From the NCBI RefSeq assembly GCF_001517545.1, contig NZ_FBYA01000002.1, positions 1 to 64,000 of the forward strand: a DNA stretch of 64,000 nt, written 5' to 3'. Positions 55,626 through 64,000 of this stretch are shown in pieces. The notes beneath the pieces are model-generated. The model was not told where the DNA came from. It was given only the letters and a program-made list of their open reading frames with translations, and made no database searches. The position numbers and the translations under genes were made by a program. The first letter of the stretch is position 1; each line of letters starts with the position of its first letter. Source of the DNA: Limnohabitans sp. Rim47. Its GTDB lineage: Bacteria > Pseudomonadota > Gammaproteobacteria > Burkholderiales > Burkholderiaceae_C.

Positions 55626-56501
55626 TCAGGGCGATTTCTGCCCGATCAAGTTTTTGGCCAGCACGTTCAGGCGACTGCCCGGGCGGGTGAGGTCTGTGAC
55701 CACACTGAAGTGGTTCAAGCCAGGCAGGTCTTCACAAACGGGCACGGTCTTGGGGCCCCAGGCTTGGTGAATCAAGCGGTTGTGACGCAAAAACTCTGCG
55801 CTCTCGTCGCCCCCGACCACGGTGTACAAAACCCCTTGGCGAGGCCGCTGCCATTTGGCCGGGCTGGCCATGCGCACATGGGCCGGGGTGAGGCGCAAAT
55901 CGCCCTGCACAAAAGGCGTTTGGCGCACAGGAGCCAGATCGAACAGGCCCGAGATCGACAAGGCCTTGCGCACCAAGCCGGCAGGCAAATCGCGCCCCAG
56001 CTTCTTCCAGTCACAAGCCAGCAACATGGCGGCCAAGTGGCCACCCGCAGAATGACCGATCACGGTGATGTTGTGGCGATCGCCCCCGTGCGCGGCAATG
56101 TGCCGCCAAACCCAGGCACTGGCTTGGGCCATTTGCAAGGCGATGTCGGGCACGGTCACAGGCTGCGCCTCGGTGCCGGGGCACAGGGCGTAATTGACCA
56201 CCACCACGCAAGCGCCCATGTCGCGCAGCGCAGGGGCCACAAAAGAATGGTCCGCTTTGTCCAGACTGCGCCAATAGCCACCATGGATGAAGATCACCAC
56301 AGGCGCATCGGCGTGGGTGGCGGGAAAGATGTCCAGCGTTTCGTTGGATCCGTCGCCGTAGCGCACATCCAGCTGCGCTGGCAAAGTCTGGCGTGCCTGC
56401 TCAGAGGCGTTTTTCCAATGCGCAAAATGGTCGGCAAAGTCAGGCACCAGCGCCCGGTTGTTGTACATGCGGTCGTGCCAGGCGGCGTCTTTTTTAGGCA
56501 T
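55626..56501 (-). CDS. Alpha/beta hydrolase (kynurenine formamidase-like)
   Basis: 291 residues. The core has HGGYWR, nucleophile elbow GHSAGGHLAAM and a C-terminal His in LPGLNHFSVV. The HGGYWR start and overall length resemble arylformamidase (KynB-like, HGGxW type), which opens N-formylkynurenine. No other kynurenine gene is nearby, so a general carboxylesterase is a fair alternative. It ends on the amidohydrolase terminator. Confidence 0.75.
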   Translation of the reverse strand: MPKKDAAWHDRMYNNRALVPDFADHFAHWKNASEQARQTLPAQLDVRYGDGSNETLDIFPATHADAPVVIFIHGGYWRSLDKADHSFVAPALRDMGACVVVVNYALCPGTEAQPVTVPDIALQMAQASAWVWRHIAAHGGDRHNITVIGHSAGGHLAAMLLACDWKKLGRDLPAGLVRKALSISGLFDLAPVRQTPFVQGDLRLTPAHVRMASPAKWQRPRQGVLYTVVGGDESAEFLRHNRLIHQAWGPKTVPVCEDLPGLNHFSVVTDLTRPGSRLNVLAKNLIGQKSP

Positions 56502-56515
56502 GGGTGTCTCCTTTT

Positions 56516-58750
56516 TTAGATTTTCATTTCCACTCGAAGCTGCACATTGCGCCAGTTACGGTCGGTGGTTCGGGCTGTCTCGCTCTGGGTGCCGTTGTTG
56601 AAGGTGGTTGCCGTCAAATAATCGCGCGGCAGCAGGTTGCTGACCGTCAAGCGCAAGGCCGTCGCAGCAGAATAACGCCACAGACCATACACATCAACCA
56701 CGCGCTTGACACCCTGATATGAAAACTGTTCTTGGCTGCGACGGGTGTCGTAGTCGGGGTTCCAGTTGACATTGCCGCCCAGCGTCAAGGGCATGCCGCG
56801 CAAACGGTAATCGGCACCAAGGTTGGCGGTCATGCTGGGCTGTTGGTCCAGCCGGTTATCGGGGCCAGGAACGGCCTTGACCTTGGAATGGAAAAAGCTG
56901 ACGTTGCTGCGAATGTCCACGGGCCAAGCCTCTGCCCAGGCTTGGTTCAAGCGGAATTTGGCTTCCAGCTCGATGCCTTGGGTGACCGCATCGCCCACGT
57001 TTTGAGGCGTAGACACCCAGCGTGCTTGATTCGACCAATTCACGGTCTGCAAGCTGGTCTGGTATCGGATCAGGTCCTTGATATTCCGACGGAACACATT
57101 GGCACTGAGCACCCCGCCGCCCTCCAAGTAACGCTCGAAACCGAGGTCAATGCCGGTGGCCAGCTCGGGGCGTAAATCGGGGTTGCCCACACGGTCGGGC
57201 TGGGTGGGCACGTTGTTGCCAGAGATGGGGTAATCGCGCGAGTAACGCAGCGGTGCCACCAAGTTGTAAAGCGTGGGGGTCTTGTAGCTGCGCGTCAGGC
57301 TCATGCGGATTTGGTCGCGCTTGGCCGGATCGGGTTTCCACAAGGCGTGCAACAGCGGTGTCCACACCTGGCTTTGGTTGCGCTTGAGGGCTTCGCTCAC
57401 TTGCCCCTCGGTCAAGATGCTTTCGTAGCGAACGCCCGCATAGGCCGACCAGTTCGGGTTGATCTTGAACTCGTCTTGGGTGTAAGCCGCCCAACGCGCC
57501 GTGCTGGCCTTCAGGTTGCCGCTGTCGTCGCCCGCACCCGCGCTGGCCTCTTCCACCCGGCGCACGCCTTCGTGCTCCAAGCCACTGACCAGCTGGTGTC
57601 CATTCTCGAGCACACGGGTCCACTTGCCATTCAGGCTGGTGCTGCGGTCTGTGAAGCGCTGTTCATCAAGGGAATTGGCCAACAGCGCCGTGGTGCTCAC
57701 GGCAGTCTGGGTGATCTGCTGGTCGTATTTGGACTGCCCTAAACCGAAACGTACTTCCAGACGGTCATCGGCCGACAAGCGCTGGCTCCACTGACCGTTC
57801 AAACGGGCGGCGGCGTAGCGGCTTTGGTTGTCGGTCAAGGCGGTGTCGGTGATGGCAGGCGACGTCAACCGCCGGGCATCGATACGGCCTTGGGCTGCGT
57901 ATTCGGAATAAATCAAAAAAGGCGTCAAGGTCAGGCTTTTGCCCTGCTCGCCTTTCCATTGCAAACGGGCATTGGCGTGCACGCCTTGGCGATGGCCCTC
58001 AGATTCAGACATGCGCACCTGATCGACAGGGATAAGAGGAAGCGTCGAGTGGCTCTCGGTCACGCTGTCATCGGCACGTCGGCTGTCCATCGCAGACAGC
58101 GTGAACGTCCCGCCCAAGGGCTCGGTTTTGAGGTTGTGCACCCAATTGAGCTGGTTGGAGCCCTGTCCATGCTCTTGGCTGCGGGTGATCTTCAAATCGT
58201 CCGGGTTGGCCCTTTGCCCTTCACGCAGCACGATGTTGATCGTGCCTGCAATGGCCCGCGACCCGGTTTCGGCGGTCGGTGCACGCAAAATCTCGATGCG
58301 CTCGACCTGCTCTGGCGTCAAAGAATCCACCGAAAAACCCGGCGGCATGCGCTCACCGTCCAGCAAAATTTGTGTGTAGCCGCTGCCCAAGCCCCGCATG
58401 CGGATGGCCCCGCCCCGCCCCGGTGCGCCTTGCACCGTCACACCCGGCAAACGTTTGAGAACATCCCCCAAAGTCGCATCGCCTTGTTTCTCAATTTCTT
58501 CACGACCAATGACGATTTTGGAGGCCGTAGACTCCCGCCGCACTTCGGTGTCGTTGTTGCGATTGCCGCGAATTTCAACCTGACCGAGATCGGTCACTTC
58601 GGGCGTGGTCGATGGGGTTTGCGCCAGGGCAACAGGCACGGCCAGACAAACTGCCGCCGATGCCACAAAGACGCGTGACAGAGGCGTCGCAGGCCCTGTC
58701 AGAGGCATGAAAAACGAGGGAAATGAAGGGGTGAAGCTGGTGTCGCGCAT
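56516..58750 (-). CDS. TonB-dependent outer membrane receptor
   Basis: 744 residues. A signal-type segment (LSRVFVASAAVCLAVPVALAQT) is followed by the TonB-box-like region and plug domain (GDVLKRLPGVTVQG, GGAIRMRGLGSGYTQILLDGERMP, VERIEILRAPTAETG). A 22-strand barrel follows with TonB-receptor C-terminal motifs (NLLPRDYLT); the last residue is Ile rather than the usual Phe. The cargo may be a siderophore, cobalamin or another chelate; no cluster or Fur box is seen. The start is uncertain (ATG 58750 or 58708), neither with a Shine-Dalgarno. Confidence 0.85.
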   Translation of the reverse strand: MRDTSFTPSFPSFFMPLTGPATPLSRVFVASAAVCLAVPVALAQTPSTTPEVTDLGQVEIRGNRNNDTEVRRESTASKIVIGREEIEKQGDATLGDVLKRLPGVTVQGAPGRGGAIRMRGLGSGYTQILLDGERMPPGFSVDSLTPEQVERIEILRAPTAETGSRAIAGTINIVLREGQRANPDDLKITRSQEHGQGSNQLNWVHNLKTEPLGGTFTLSAMDSRRADDSVTESHSTLPLIPVDQVRMSESEGHRQGVHANARLQWKGEQGKSLTLTPFLIYSEYAAQGRIDARRLTSPAITDTALTDNQSRYAAARLNGQWSQRLSADDRLEVRFGLGQSKYDQQITQTAVSTTALLANSLDEQRFTDRSTSLNGKWTRVLENGHQLVSGLEHEGVRRVEEASAGAGDDSGNLKASTARWAAYTQDEFKINPNWSAYAGVRYESILTEGQVSEALKRNQSQVWTPLLHALWKPDPAKRDQIRMSLTRSYKTPTLYNLVAPLRYSRDYPISGNNVPTQPDRVGNPDLRPELATGIDLGFERYLEGGGVLSANVFRRNIKDLIRYQTSLQTVNWSNQARWVSTPQNVGDAVTQGIELEAKFRLNQAWAEAWPVDIRSNVSFFHSKVKAVPGPDNRLDQQPSMTANLGADYRLRGMPLTLGGNVNWNPDYDTRRSQEQFSYQGVKRVVDVYGLWRYSAATALRLTVSNLLPRDYLTATTFNNGTQSETARTTDRNWRNVQLRVEMKI

Positions 58751-58865
58751 GGGCCGATTTTGACAGCCTCAAATGACACCCGTTTGAAGCCCCATGAAAG
58801 ACCGGGACTGAAACCCGATCAATCAGACAAGCGCTCGCCCGATGGGCATGCCTTGGTCCAGGCTT

Positions 58866-60317
<1,452 letters not shown>

Positions 60318-60356
60318 TAACCTGCTATTGTCGCATTTTGGCTGGCGCGCCCAAAA

Positions 60357-60926
60357 TCACGTTTTAGGCAAGGTCACGCCCACCTGGCCCTGGTACTTGC
60401 CGCCACGGTCTTTGTAGCTGGTTTCACAGACTTCATCGCTCTCGAGAAACAACACTTGGGCGCAGCCCTCGCCTGCATAAATTTTGGCAGGCAGCGGGGT
60501 GGTGTTGCTGAACTCCAAGGTCACATAGCCTTCCCACTCGGGCTCAAACGGCGTGACGTTGACGATGATGCCGCAACGGGCATAAGTGCTTTTGCCCAAG
60601 CAAATGGTCAGCACATTGCGCGGGATACGGAAGTATTCGACCGTGCGGGCCAAGGCAAAACTGTTGGGCGGGATGATGCAAACATCGCCTTCGATGTCCA
60701 CAAAGCTGCGTTCATCGAAGTTTTTAGGGTCCACCACTGTGCTGTAAATGTTGGTGAACACTTTGAACTCGGGCGCGCAGCGAATGTCATAGCCGTAGCT
60801 GCTGGTGCCATAGCTCACGATTTTCTGACCTGCGGCGTTCTGGCGGATTTGACCGGGCTCGAACGGCTCGATCATGCCGTGCTGCTCGGCCATGCGGCGG
60901 ATCCATTTGTCGCTCTTGATGCTCAT
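60357..60926 (-). CDS. dcd: dCTP deaminase
   Basis: 189 residues from MSIKSDKWIRRMA, preceded by AAAGGACG. It deaminates dCTP to dUTP to supply thymidylate. GKSTYARCGIIVNVTPFEP and the catalytic-glutamate segment GYVTLEFSNTTPLP are intact. The upstream frame extension lacks a ribosome site and is dropped. Confidence 0.96.
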   Translation of the reverse strand: MSIKSDKWIRRMAEQHGMIEPFEPGQIRQNAAGQKIVSYGTSSYGYDIRCAPEFKVFTNIYSTVVDPKNFDERSFVDIEGDVCIIPPNSFALARTVEYFRIPRNVLTICLGKSTYARCGIIVNVTPFEPEWEGYVTLEFSNTTPLPAKIYAGEGCAQVLFLESDEVCETSYKDRGGKYQGQVGVTLPKT

Positions 60927-61028
60927 GGTGCGTCCTTTGATGATGGGCTTGATTTTAGTGGCGAACCGGGGGGCCAACCGGGCCATGGTTTGCGCCCACC
61001 TACGCCCATGCTCAAGCCCCCATGGGCT

Positions 61029-62138
61029 TTATCGCGAAACCTTGCCCACCACGCCTTGCACGAGGTAGTTCATGCCCAAAATCTGGGCATCGCTCAGGCT
61101 TTGACCGGCAGGCAAAACCACGTTGCCTTCGTTGTCCATGATCGGACCGGCAAAGGGGAACAATTTGCCCGCACCCACGGCCTTTTGTTTGGCGACAATT
61201 TCGTCTTGGACTTTTTTCGGCACCTTAGGACCAAAGTCACCGACGCGAATCATGCCGTCCTTGACACCACCCCACACACTGCCCGAAGCCCAAGTGCCTG
61301 ACATGGCGGCTTTGACCCTGGCCGCGTAGTAATCACCCCACTGGTGCGTCACAGCAATGATCTGCGCATCGGGGCCGATCTTGCGCATGTCGGAGTGGTA
61401 GGCCACCGCCATCTTGCCGCGCTCTTGCGCTGCGGCCATCACAGCGGTGGAGCCGGTGTGGAACGCGATCACATCCACCTCTTGGTTGAACAAGGCCATG
61501 GCGGCTTCACGCTCTTTGGGTGGATCAAACCAGACATTGAGCCACACCACTTTGACGGTGGCTTTGGGGTTGACCGAACGCATGCCCAAAGTGAACGCGT
61601 TGATGCCTTGCAAGACCTCAGGGATCGGGAAACCGGCCACATAACCGGCCACGTTGGTTTGCGTCATGCGCCCAGCCGCGATGCCCGCCAAATAGCGGCC
61701 TTCGTAATAGCGGGCGTTGGAGGCCGCCACGTTAGACGCCGTCTTGAAGCCGGTGACCGACTCGAACTTCACATTCGGAAACTCTTTGGCCACCTTGAGC
61801 GTGGGTTCCATATAGCCAAAGCTGGGCGTGAAAATGATCTGATTGCCCTGCTGCGCCAGGTCGCGGATCACGCGCTCGGCATCAGCGCCTTCGGGCACAT
61901 CGGCCACAAAGGTGGTCTTGACCTGATCGCCCAAAGCCTTCTCAACAGCCTTTCGACCCTCGTCGTGTTGCTTGGTCCAGCCCGCCTCGGTGATGGGCGA
62001 GACATAGACAAAACCGGCCTTGATGGGCTCGGTGGATTTGGCGGGAGATTTTGCCGAAGTTTGGGCAGGCGTTTGAGCCTGAACGGCGGATAAGAAAAAG
62101 CAGGCGGCCACGAGCGTGGCAGCGAGGTTTTTGTACAT
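61029..62138 (-). CDS. BMP-family ABC transporter substrate-binding protein (purine nucleoside type)
   Basis: 369 residues with GAGGA upstream of the start. A signal peptide ends near VQAQT (no lipobox). The family fold is marked by GFVYVSPITEAGWTKQHDEGRK and YEGRYLAGIAAGRMTQTN. BMP proteins bind purine nucleosides or bases for ABC import. It lies downstream of an adenine deaminase, so purine salvage is a likely role. A second BMP gene is at the window edge. No permease or ATPase is in view. Confidence 0.85.
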   Translation of the reverse strand: MYKNLAATLVAACFFLSAVQAQTPAQTSAKSPAKSTEPIKAGFVYVSPITEAGWTKQHDEGRKAVEKALGDQVKTTFVADVPEGADAERVIRDLAQQGNQIIFTPSFGYMEPTLKVAKEFPNVKFESVTGFKTASNVAASNARYYEGRYLAGIAAGRMTQTNVAGYVAGFPIPEVLQGINAFTLGMRSVNPKATVKVVWLNVWFDPPKEREAAMALFNQEVDVIAFHTGSTAVMAAAQERGKMAVAYHSDMRKIGPDAQIIAVTHQWGDYYAARVKAAMSGTWASGSVWGGVKDGMIRVGDFGPKVPKKVQDEIVAKQKAVGAGKLFPFAGPIMDNEGNVVLPAGQSLSDAQILGMNYLVQGVVGKVSR

Positions 62139-62170
62139 GGTAGTCCTCTACATGGCCCCGGGGATTGAAC

Positions 62171-62201
62171 AAAACGAAGCCCGCCGGGGCAGCGGGCTTC
62201 G
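62171..62201 (-). terminator. Terminator of the adenine deaminase gene
   Basis: CGAAGCCCGC/GCGGGCTTCG (62175-62184 and 62192-62201) with a 7-nt loop; a T tract follows on the minus strand. It lies 31 nt beyond the stop of the deaminase. Confidence 0.8.
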
Positions 62202-62232
62202 AGTTAAGATTTTAGCAATAGCGCCGGCGCAT

Positions 62233-63282
62233 TCAGTCCTGCTCCGAAAACCCTTGAAAGCAGAGTTTGAGTTCATGCATCCAGCGGTGCTTGTCGGCCT
62301 CTGGGGCGAAGCTTGCCTCAATGCTATTGGCGGCGAGTTTGTAGGCTTGTTGGGCATTCAGCTGCAAGGCGGCAAAAGTTTGCAGGTAGTTCTCGTTCAA
62401 GTAGCCGCCAAAGTAAGCAGGGTCATCCGAGTTGATCGTCACGCACAGGCCCGCCTCCAGCATCTGGCCCAGGTTGTGGTCGGCCAGCTGCTTGAACACG
62501 CACAACTTGAGGTTGGACAGCGGGCAAACGGTGAGTGGGGTCTGCTCATCGGCCAGACGTTTCATCAAGGCCGCATCGTGGATGGCTTGCACGCCGTGGT
62601 CGATGCGCTCCACTTTCAGAACATCAAGTGCGCTCCAGATGTAGGCGGGTGGCCCTTCCTCACCGGCATGGGCGACGACATGCAGGCCCAGCTCGTGCGC
62701 ACGCGCAAACACGCGGGCAAACTTCTCGGGCGGGTGGCCCACTTCACTCGAATCGAGACCCACGCCAATAAAGTGCTCACGCCAAGGCAGGGCTTCTTGC
62801 AGCGTGGCCAGGGCGTCGTCTTCGGACAAGTGGCGTAAAAAACACAAGATCAAATCGGCGCTGATGTTCAGCTGCGTTTGCGCATCGCGGCAAGCGCGGC
62901 TCAGACCGCCAATCACCTTGTCCATGCCCACGCCACGCGCCGTGTGGGTTTGGGGGTCAAAGAACAGTTCGGCACGCACCACATGGTCGGCCTTGGCTTT
63001 TTCAAAGTAGGCCCAAGCCATGTCGTAAAAGTCTTGCTCGTGCAGCAGCACACTGGCACCGGCGTAATACAGGTCCAGAAAACTTTGCAAGTTGCTGAAG
63101 GCATAAGCGCTGCGCAACGCCTCGACATCGGCGTAGGGCAAGGTCACGCCGTTGCGCTGGGCCAGGGCAAAGATCAGCTCGGGTTCGAGGGAGCCTTCGA
63201 TGTGGATGTGCAGCTCGGCTTTGGGCATGACCCGCAGCAATTCAGGCAGGCGATGGGGGGCGATGGCGTGGACTTTGAACAT
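62233..63282 (-). CDS. Adenine deaminase (ADA-fold)
   Basis: 349 residues from MFKVHAIAPHR (ATG 63282, AGGGAAA upstream). Metal and catalytic residues lie in AELHIHIEGSLE, VAHAGEEGPPAYIW, ERIDHGVQAI and NSDDPAYFGGYL. NSDDPAYFGGY and GHPPEKF resemble adenine deaminases such as Pseudomonas PA0148 more than classical adenosine deaminases, so adenine to hypoxanthine is my preferred reaction; adenosine remains possible. It lies between two BMP binding-protein genes on the same strand. Confidence 0.85.
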   Translation of the reverse strand: MFKVHAIAPHRLPELLRVMPKAELHIHIEGSLEPELIFALAQRNGVTLPYADVEALRSAYAFSNLQSFLDLYYAGASVLLHEQDFYDMAWAYFEKAKADHVVRAELFFDPQTHTARGVGMDKVIGGLSRACRDAQTQLNISADLILCFLRHLSEDDALATLQEALPWREHFIGVGLDSSEVGHPPEKFARVFARAHELGLHVVAHAGEEGPPAYIWSALDVLKVERIDHGVQAIHDAALMKRLADEQTPLTVCPLSNLKLCVFKQLADHNLGQMLEAGLCVTINSDDPAYFGGYLNENYLQTFAALQLNAQQAYKLAANSIEASFAPEADKHRWMHELKLCFQGFSEQD

Positions 63283-63343
63283 GTCAATTTCCCTGTGTGG
63301 GTGGTGCACCATGTTAAGCCGGAAATTGGCCCAAAAATGAAGA

Positions 63344-63369
63344 AGCCGCCTGACTTGCATCAGGCGGCT
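63344..63369 (-). terminator. Hairpin between the repeat array and the deaminase gene
   Basis: AGCCGCCTGA/TCAGGCGGCT, a perfect 10-bp stem with a 6-nt loop, followed on the minus strand by TTCTTCATTTTT. It may terminate transcripts from the upstream BMP gene. Confidence 0.6.
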
Positions 63370-63399
63370 CAAGTGTCACAGAGGAAAAACGGGAGATGG

Positions 63400-63563
63400 A
63401 TTCCCGATCAAGTCGGGAATGACAAGCCCCGTAGATTCCCGATCAAGTCGGGAATGACAAGCCCCGTAGATTCCCGATCAAGTCGGGAATGACAAAGCCC
63501 ATAGATTCCCGATCGAGTCGGGTATGACAAATCAGCGAAATTCCCGAACAAGTCGGGAATGAC
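63400..63563. repeat. Five-unit array of 35-bp repeats with ATTCCC/GGGAAT hairpins
   Basis: The motif ATTCCCGATCAAGTCGGGAAT recurs at 63400, 63435, 63470, 63505 and 63540 (exactly 35 bp apart), joined by TGACAAGCCCCGTAG-like spacers. Each motif is a 7-bp stem TTCCCGA/TCGGGAA with a 5-nt loop. Units 1 and 2 are identical, 4 and 5 diverge. The shape ATTCCC-N9-GGGAAT closely resembles the Neisseria dRS3 repeat (N8). It lies between the second BMP gene and adenine deaminase. Confidence 0.92.
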
Positions 63564-63566
63564 GCG

Positions 63567-64000
63567 TCACTTGCCGGGGATCTTGCCTTCCACGCCCTTG
63601 ACGTAGAACATCACACCGCCCAAGAACTTGTCGTCAGCGACAGCGTCTTTGGCCAGCACGACTTTGCCAGCTTGGTCGACGATGGGGCCTTTCCAGATGG
63701 CAAAGCTGCCGTCCTTCAAGCCCGCCTTGATCTCGTCGATCTTTTTCTTGGTGTCTTCTGGCACGTCAGCGGCCACGCTGACCATGTCGATCGCGCCTTC
63801 TTTCACGCCCCACCAGCTTTGGCCGGTGCTCCACTTGCCTTCCAGCGCCTCACCCACGGCCTTGACGTAGTAAGGACCCCAGTTGATCACAGCCGAACCC
63901 AGGTGGGCCTTGGGGCCGTAGGCGGTCATGTCGGAATCCCAACCAAAGGCACGCTTGCCCAATTTTTCGGCGGTTTGCAGCACTGCCGACGAGTCGGTGT
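63567..64000 (-). CDS. BMP-family substrate-binding protein, C-terminal part (cut by the window edge)
   Basis: At least 144 C-terminal residues; the frame stays open to the window end, and TDSSAVLQTAEKLGKRAFGWDSDM shows that the coding region continues (TDSSAVLQ read from the last bases). GSAVINWGPYYVKAVGE and WWGVKEGAIDMV match BMP-family proteins. It is distinct in sequence from the BMP protein at 61-62 kb. It ends just before the 35-bp repeat array. Confidence 0.85.
   Translation of the reverse strand, partial: TDSSAVLQTAEKLGKRAFGWDSDMTAYGPKAHLGSAVINWGPYYVKAVGEALEGKWSTGQSWWGVKEGAIDMVSVAADVPEDTKKKIDEIKAGLKDGSFAIWKGPIVDQAGKVVLAKDAVADDKFLGGVMFYVKGVEGKIPGK

Noticed and set aside
58751..58865. 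A Fur box upstream of the TonB receptor
   Set aside because: I found no GATAATGATAATCATTATC-like 19-bp match in the upstream sequence.
63400..63563. A CRISPR array at the 35-bp repeats
   Set aside because: The spacers are only about 14 bp, nearly identical to one another, and there is no cas gene in the window. Tandem palindromic repeat is the better description.

Overview
This window comes from a betaproteobacterial chromosome, most probably Comamonadaceae (Limnohabitans/Rhodoferax-like; genus not decided). The evidence is the gyrA-serC-pheA-tyrA-aroA/cmk-rpsA-ihfB-lapA-lapB gene order, a fused AroA-cytidylate kinase, a tmRNA with the tag ANDERFALAA, a BPSS1780-type membrane protein and the abundance of TRAP, TctC and branched-chain-type solute-binding proteins. 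It is mostly housekeeping DNA; the accessory material is concentrated at the left edge and in a few intergenic repeats.

Layout. 1-1226: end of an IS21-family element (start of istA plus terminal repeats) inserted in an AT-rich gene of unknown function, beside the 3' side of ssrA (tmRNA, 1227-1615). 1.6-3.8 kb: gph and ubiG, then an OmpA-like protein. 4.0-16.1 kb: a long forward block with gyrA, the serine/aromatic amino acid genes serC-pheA-tyrA-aroA/cmk, rpsA, ihfB, lapAB and a ComEA-like protein. 16.1-25 kb: 5-oxoprolinase, rdgC, crcB, and a tungstate-type ABC transporter (tupBCA) divergent from a ModE-like regulator. 25-29 kb: a TRAP transporter for probable 2-oxo acids, with its binding protein convergent to the permeases. 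29.1-32.2 kb: dxs, ispA and xseB (isoprenoid precursors, exonuclease VII). 32.4-38 kb: Rieske oxygenase, DMT exporter, sulfurtransferase, ZIP metal transporter, dienelactone hydrolase and a GST. 37.9-42.8 kb: polA and thrB separated by a pair of large hairpin repeats, then a membrane protein. 43.1-48 kb: a complete branched-chain-type ABC transporter with fused LivM-LivG. 48.1-52.3 kb: slyD, uvrD, guaC. 52.3-56.5 kb: LysR/TctC/M20 amidohydrolase/alpha-beta hydrolase. 56.5-64 kb: TonB receptor, rhlE, dcd, and an adenine deaminase flanked by two BMP-type nucleoside-binding proteins; a five-unit array of 35-bp hairpin repeats lies between the deaminase and the second BMP gene.

Themes. Purine handling appears three times (guaC, adenine deaminase, BMP proteins). 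Chorismate-derived amino acid synthesis is one tight operon with 2-28 nt gaps or 4-nt overlaps. The least ordinary sequences are non-coding: the two hairpins between polA and thrB, which have different self-complementary stems but loops carrying the same 28-nt core in opposite orientation, and the dRS3-like ATTCCC/GGGAAT array near 63.5 kb. The IS21-truncated gene beside ssrA marks the start of an accessory region that continues to the left. I did not find a convincing new multi-gene defence or biosynthetic system.
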